Shown here: piece after piece, positions 60,793 to 64,000 of the stretch | How the letters are laid out: every line of letters begins with the position of its first letter | Numbering within the stretch: position 1 is the stretch's first letter | NCBI RefSeq assembly: GCF_002975405.1 | Contig: NZ_PCPS01000007.1 | Coordinates: 1-64,000, forward strand | Source: Arthrobacter sp. MYb229 | GTDB lineage: Bacteria > Actinomycetota > Actinomycetes > Actinomycetales > Micrococcaceae | Direction of reading: 5' to 3' | Length of the DNA stretch: 64,000 bases | Program-made: the position numbers and the translations under genes | The notes under the pieces: model-generated | What the model was told of the DNA's origin: nothing | Databases searched by the model: none | The model's input: the letters and a program-made list of their open reading frames with translations, nothing else

Positions 60793-61730
60793 ACTCGCTG
60801 ATCCCGTGGGCGGTGCTGTGCGGCTTCGGCTTCGGCCTGGGCTTATGGATGATCATCGTCAACCTGCCCGCTTGGCGTCCGATGTCCTTCGCCGAACGCG
60901 TTGCCCCTCACATCCGTGTGGGCATGCGTACTTCGAGGATGCTCGAAGATTCCTGGCGGGCCGAATCGCGGAGCCCGGCGGTGGTGCAATTCGCTGCGCC
61001 GCTGCTGAACCAGATCAAACGCCTCGCCAGCCTGCACAGCCCCGGCACCGAGACCGTACGCAAGCGGCTTCGTGCCGCAGGATTGAAAGCCAGCGTTGTG
61101 GACTACCGCTCGCAAGAGATCATCTGCGCGCTGTTTGGCCTGCTGGCCGGCTCGGCGCTCATGGCCCTGCTCGCGCTGAGCCGGCCCATAAATTTCGCTT
61201 TCGCTCTCATCGTGGCGCTCGGCTGCGGCATGCTCGGGTTCATGGCCCGTGGATGGTGGCTGAACGAACAGATTCAGCGTCGTGCCCGCAAGGTTCTCAC
61301 GCAATTCCCCACGGTTGCGGAGGTTCTCGCCCTCACTGTGGGAGCCGGTGAATCGACCACCGGGGCGATCGAACGGATCTCGCGTATCTGCCATGGGGTG
61401 ATTGGCGATGAATTCACCGAAACACTCAACGAAATCCACGCCGGCAACTCGATGATTCAGGCAATGCAGAATATGTCCGATCGTATCCAAGTTGGGGCGA
61501 TGACCAGGTTCGTCGACGCGATCGTCGTGGCCACAGAGCGAGGCACGCCGCTGGCACAGGTGCTCCGAGATCAGGCTCAAGATGTGCGTGATGCCTCCAA
61601 GCGAGAGCTGATGGAAGTTGCCGGAAAACGTGAAATCAGCATGCTGATTCCAATAGTTTTTGGAGTCCTGCCGTTGACCATCGTATTTGCGGTGTTCCCC
61701 GGCCTAGCCCTCTTGGAGATGAGCTATTGA
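60789..61730 (+). CDS. tadC: TadC-type membrane platform protein
   Basis: 313 residues from ATG 60789 in the ATGA overlap with tadB; the open frame extends far upstream but is a shadow of tadB. T2SSF domain in the middle and end (FPTVAEVLALTVGAGESTTGAIERISRICHGVIGDEFTETLNEIHAGNSMIQAMQNMS, AIVVATERGTPLAQVLRDQAQDVRDASKRELMEVAGKREI) and flanking helices (LFGLLAGSALMALLALSRPI, MLIPIVFGVLPLTIVFAVFPGLALLEM). Partner of TadB. Confidence 0.9.
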   Translation: MNSLIPWAVLCGFGFGLGLWMIIVNLPAWRPMSFAERVAPHIRVGMRTSRMLEDSWRAESRSPAVVQFAAPLLNQIKRLASLHSPGTETVRKRLRAAGLKASVVDYRSQEIICALFGLLAGSALMALLALSRPINFAFALIVALGCGMLGFMARGWWLNEQIQRRARKVLTQFPTVAEVLALTVGAGESTTGAIERISRICHGVIGDEFTETLNEIHAGNSMIQAMQNMSDRIQVGAMTRFVDAIVVATERGTPLAQVLRDQAQDVRDASKRELMEVAGKREISMLIPIVFGVLPLTIVFAVFPGLALLEMSY

Positions 61731-61787
61731 CAATTTGCCGCAAGATCACAGTATTTGCCAAACGCAAAAATGTTAGGAAGTAATCCC

Positions 61788-62021
61788 ATGTCAAGCTTCC
61801 AATCGTGGCTTCTGATCATGTCACTACGGCTGTCCGAAGGTTGCCAGAATTTCTGGCGTCAATTCACGGTGAAGCTGCGCGAAGAGCGCGGCGACGTCCC
61901 CGGATGGGTCATGATCACCTTAATGTCCGCTCTGCTCGTTGCCGCGTTGTTGGCCATCGCTGGTCCGCGTTTGCAAGACCTCTTCAACCAGGCGATCGAT
62001 CGAGTCTCTGGATTAGGCTGA
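61788..62021 (+). CDS. Small pilin-like subunit (Flp position)
   Basis: 77 residues; ATG 61788 with TTAGGAAG upstream. About 50 polar/amphipathic residues precede REERGDVPGWVMITLMSALLVAALLAIAGPRLQDLFNQAID, one hydrophobic helix and a short tail. It takes the place and size of the Flp pilin but the usual prepilin signature, Gly then Glu at +5, is not present. The frame extends to 61755 with no better site. Likely the major or a minor subunit of the filament. Confidence 0.75.
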   Translation: MSSFQSWLLIMSLRLSEGCQNFWRQFTVKLREERGDVPGWVMITLMSALLVAALLAIAGPRLQDLFNQAIDRVSGLG

Positions 62022-62038
62022 GCCAGGGGTCCGCGAAG

Positions 62039-62455
62039 ATGAGCAGCGCCGCGACCGTGGTACGACGTCGCTTCCGGAGACAAGGCCCGGATGAGGCAGG
62101 ATCGGCCGTGGCCGAATTCGTTATGATCACCAGCTTGCTGATCGTCATCACGTTAACGCTGATTCAATTGACGCTGGTGCTCCATGTGCGCAATACGCTC
62201 ACCGACGCGGCGGCCAACGGCGCGCACTACGGGGCGTTGGCAAACCGAACTCCAGCCGACGCGGGCGGTCGAACCCGCCTGTTGATTGCCGAATCCTTGC
62301 ATAGTGGTTTCGCCCAAAACGTGCAGGTGTCAACGAGCGCGGTTGGGGAAAGCCAGCTAGTGAGCGTCACCGTGTCGACGCGGGTGCCGTTGATCGGGCT
62401 ACTGCCCAACGGGTGGAATTTGAGTGTTCGCGGCGATGCGGTGCGTTATGGCTAA
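62039..62455 (+). CDS. TadE-like pseudopilin
   Basis: 138 residues from ATG 62039. DEAG-SAVAEFVMITSLLIVITLTLIQLTLVL gives a class III-type signal with Gly then SAVAE (Glu at +5), and a TadE domain with HVRNTLTDAAANGAHYGALANR. A 20-residue basic leader precedes it. Its end overlaps the next gene start by eight bases. Membrane-anchored minor subunit of the Tad filament. Confidence 0.88.
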   Translation: MSSAATVVRRRFRRQGPDEAGSAVAEFVMITSLLIVITLTLIQLTLVLHVRNTLTDAAANGAHYGALANRTPADAGGRTRLLIAESLHSGFAQNVQVSTSAVGESQLVSVTVSTRVPLIGLLPNGWNLSVRGDAVRYG

Positions 62456-62870
62456 AAGTACGCCCCGTGCCTCGCACGATGAAGGCAGCGCCATCGTGGA
62501 ATTTGTGTTCGCCTCCACGGTTCTGCTGATCCCAATGATTTACCTGATCCTCGCGGCCGGTCAACTCCAGGCAGGATCCTATGCAGTGGTCGGCGCGGCC
62601 GACCAAGCCGCCAAGGTCTTCGCCGTCGCCGATACTCCCGCCCAGGCGCAGTCCAACGCCCATCAGGTGGTGGAGCGTGCGATGAATAACTTCGGTTTAT
62701 CCGGTGCCAGCACGCAGATATCCTGCGATCTTGATTGTCTGAGCCCCGGTAGCATCGTCACGATTCAAGTGTCCTTGCGCGTGCAGCTGCCTTTTGTCTC
62801 CGACTACTTTGATGTCTCCGTTTTCACCGTCGACGCTGCCTCGACACAACGAATCGACCGTTTTGGATAG
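62448..62870 (+). CDS. TadE/TadF-like pseudopilin
   Basis: 140 residues from ATG 62448. DEG-SAIVEFVFASTVLLIPMIYLILAAGQLQ has Gly then Glu at +5 followed by a hydrophobic helix; the rest is periplasm-facing with two Cys (ISCDLDCLS) that may form a disulfide. No strong ribosome-binding site, consistent with coupling to the upstream gene (overlap 62448-62455). Confidence 0.87.
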   Translation: MAKSTPRASHDEGSAIVEFVFASTVLLIPMIYLILAAGQLQAGSYAVVGAADQAAKVFAVADTPAQAQSNAHQVVERAMNNFGLSGASTQISCDLDCLSPGSIVTIQVSLRVQLPFVSDYFDVSVFTVDAASTQRIDRFG

Positions 62871-62889
62871 CGGCGGGAGGTGGCCGAGG

Positions 62890-63327
62890 TTGCTGCGGAC
62901 TGCCCGCGCCGAGGACGGGCAGTCGCTGGTGCTTGCCATTGGGTTGTGCGCGATCACCTTGTTGACTATCTCGGTGGTGCTCGCCGCCAGCGCGGTGAAC
63001 CTCAAAGCGCGCCAGCTTTTGTCCGTCGCCGATGGTGCGATTGTCGCGGCCGTGGATGAGTTCGAATTTGTAGCCGACGGAGGTCAGCCACGGATCGAAC
63101 TGAACCAGGCTCAAGTGCGGGCGGCAGTTCAGCGCTATCTGCAGGATGTGGACGCGGGACAGCGTGTCGATAATCTTGCCATTGGATCGGTACAGATTCT
63201 GCCCGATGGCCAAGGCGCGCGTTTATCTCTGACTGGTTCGGTACAGCCACCGATCATCGGGTGGATCGTCCCGTCCGGGGTGAATATCAGCGTCAATTCC
63301 TCCGCGCGCACCGTTTTGAGCAGATAG
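62890..63327 (+). CDS. TadG-like pilus-assembly protein
   Basis: 145 residues from a TTG at 62890, supported by GGGAGG (62875-62880) nine bases upstream; TTG 62863, overlapping the preceding stop, is an alternative. EDGQSLVLAIGLCAITLLTISVVLAASAVNLKARQLLSVADGAIVAA is the TadG/PF13400-type N-terminal helix, followed by an extracellular segment. The Gly-Gln-Ser start lacks Glu at +5. Last gene of the tad operon; 49 bases before prfB. Confidence 0.75.
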   Translation: MLRTARAEDGQSLVLAIGLCAITLLTISVVLAASAVNLKARQLLSVADGAIVAAVDEFEFVADGGQPRIELNQAQVRAAVQRYLQDVDAGQRVDNLAIGSVQILPDGQGARLSLTGSVQPPIIGWIVPSGVNISVNSSARTVLSR

Positions 63328-63375
63328 TGTCGCGAGCTTAAGCCGTCCGCTTTCATGGCGTAGGCTTAGATAACT

Positions 63376-64000
63376 ATGGCAAAAACTGACTTCTCCGCTG
63401 AAATTCGTTCGCTTCGATCCACTTTCTCTGCGATTGAGGACGTAAGCGACGTTGCTCAAATCAAGGCCGATATCGCCATGCTTTCGGAAGAGGCCGGTGT
63501 CCCTGACCTATGGGATGATCCAGCCAGCGCGCAAGTTGTCACCAGCAAGCTGTCCCATCGCCAGACAGAACTTGAACGCCTGAATAAGTTGCGCACGCGA
63601 ATTGACGATCTTGAAGTTCTCGTGGAACTTGCCGAAATGGAAGACGACGACGAAACCCTGGTCGAAGCCGACAAGGAACTCATCTCGATCCACAAGGCGC
63701 TGGATGAGCTGGAAATCGTCACATTGCTCAATGGCGAGTTCGATTCGCGCGGTGCGGTGGTGACGATCCGTGCCGGAGCCGGCGGCGTCGATGCCGCAGA
63801 CTTCGCCGAAATGCTGTTGCGCATGTACCTGCGCTGGGCGGAAAAGCACGGTTACAAGGCCACCGTAATGGATACCTCCTATGCGGAAGAAGCAGGGTTG
63901 AAATCCGCTACCTTCGAAATCGACGTTCCATACGTCTTCGGAACTCTTTCCGTCGAAGCCGGAACCCACCGCCTGGTACGGATCTCACCTTTCGACAATC
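63376..64000 (+). CDS. prfB: Peptide chain release factor 2 (3' partial)
   Basis: The gene starts at ATG 63376 and runs off the window after 208 codons. Begins [23 protein letters not shown], then [25 protein letters not shown] in the helical domain and [31 protein letters not shown]-type RF2 sequence; the SPF specificity tripeptide comes just before the window edge in VRISPFDN, and the GGQ motif lies outside. The UGA frameshift site found in E. coli prfB is absent. Reads UGA and UAA stops. Confidence 0.93.
   Translation, partial: MAKTDFSAEIRSLRSTFSAIEDVSDVAQIKADIAMLSEEAGVPDLWDDPASAQVVTSKLSHRQTELERLNKLRTRIDDLEVLVELAEMEDDDETLVEADKELISIHKALDELEIVTLLNGEFDSRGAVVTIRAGAGGVDAADFAEMLLRMYLRWAEKHGYKATVMDTSYAEEAGLKSATFEIDVPYVFGTLSVEAGTHRLVRISPFDN

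Noticed and set aside
63376-63460. Programmed frameshift site in prfB
   Set aside because: The frame is open from the ATG to the window end without an in-frame UGA, so no frameshift is needed.

Overview
The window is a gene-dense, roughly 60% G+C stretch of a high-GC Gram-positive chromosome. Gene order and content fit an actinobacterium of the Micrococcaceae (Arthrobacter/Glutamicibacter type): a WhiB1-like protein, a PASTA kinase beside class-II DAHP synthase, a GarA/OdhI FHA protein followed by MerR-DUF151-MerR, and the TPR protein-HAD-tlyA-NAD kinase-recN-pyrG order also known from mycobacteria. Family assignment is inference from synteny and protein style; no database was searched. There is one tRNA (Pro, GGG) and I see no rRNA, insertion sequence, prophage or CRISPR array.

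Layout. (1) 1-10.4 kb: housekeeping run: a 5'-truncated TPR protein with a repetitive Arg/Asp/Gly N-terminus, HAD phosphatase, a 56-residue protein, tlyA, NAD kinase, recN (with a LexA-like box), pyrG, NUDIX hydrolase, xerD, MTH1-like NUDIX. (2) 10.4-21.7 kb: accessory metabolism: an XRE/DUF2975 regulator pair, the methylcitrate operon gntR-prpD-prpB-prpC divergent from prpE with two GTATAC palindromes between them, then a DctS/DctR-type two-component system divergent from a dicarboxylate symporter. (3) 21.9-24 kb: lipoprotein, VOC protein, TIGR03086 DinB-like protein and an empty 440-bp gap. (4) 24-31.3 kb: parA-scpA-scpB-pseudouridine synthase-tyrA-cmk-der and tRNA-Pro. (5) 31.4-37.6 kb: accessory genes: PhzF, an ABC-F ATPase with a structured leader, a 3-hydroxybenzoate 4-monooxygenase-like flavoprotein, a possible 49-residue peptide, DUF488 and a membrane protein. 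(6) 37.8-45.1 kb: garA, ftsR-like merR, DUF151, second merR, an orphan ParA, pyruvate carboxylase. (7) 45.3-54.8 kb: unknown protein, fadD, small membrane protein, esterase, plsC, aroG, pknL-like kinase, whiB1. (8) 54.8-64 kb: a large FHA-FtsK/SpoIIIE (EssC-like) ATPase on the minus strand facing a compact tad pilus operon (tadA-tadB-tadC-pilin-tadE-tadE-tadG-like), then the start of prfB.

How the genes work together: the prp genes convert propionyl units through methylcitrate to succinate and pyruvate, and the adjacent sensor kinase/regulator/symporter probably imports C4-dicarboxylates; pyruvate carboxylase further on supplies oxaloacetate. parA-scpAB and xerD serve chromosome segregation. 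garA and the PASTA kinase are plausible partners in Ser/Thr phosphorylation control, but are not adjacent. The tad cluster encodes the motor, membrane platform and small pilin-like subunits of a type IVc pilus or competence-like filament; its prepilin peptidase is not in the window.

The least explained items are the EssC-like ATPase without any WXG100 partner, the tad cluster whose Flp-like subunit lacks the usual Glu+5, the ABC-F leader with competing hairpins and a 50-codon upstream reading frame, the orphan ParA, and the low-complexity repeat tails on two genes, one of them an RNA-modifying enzyme.
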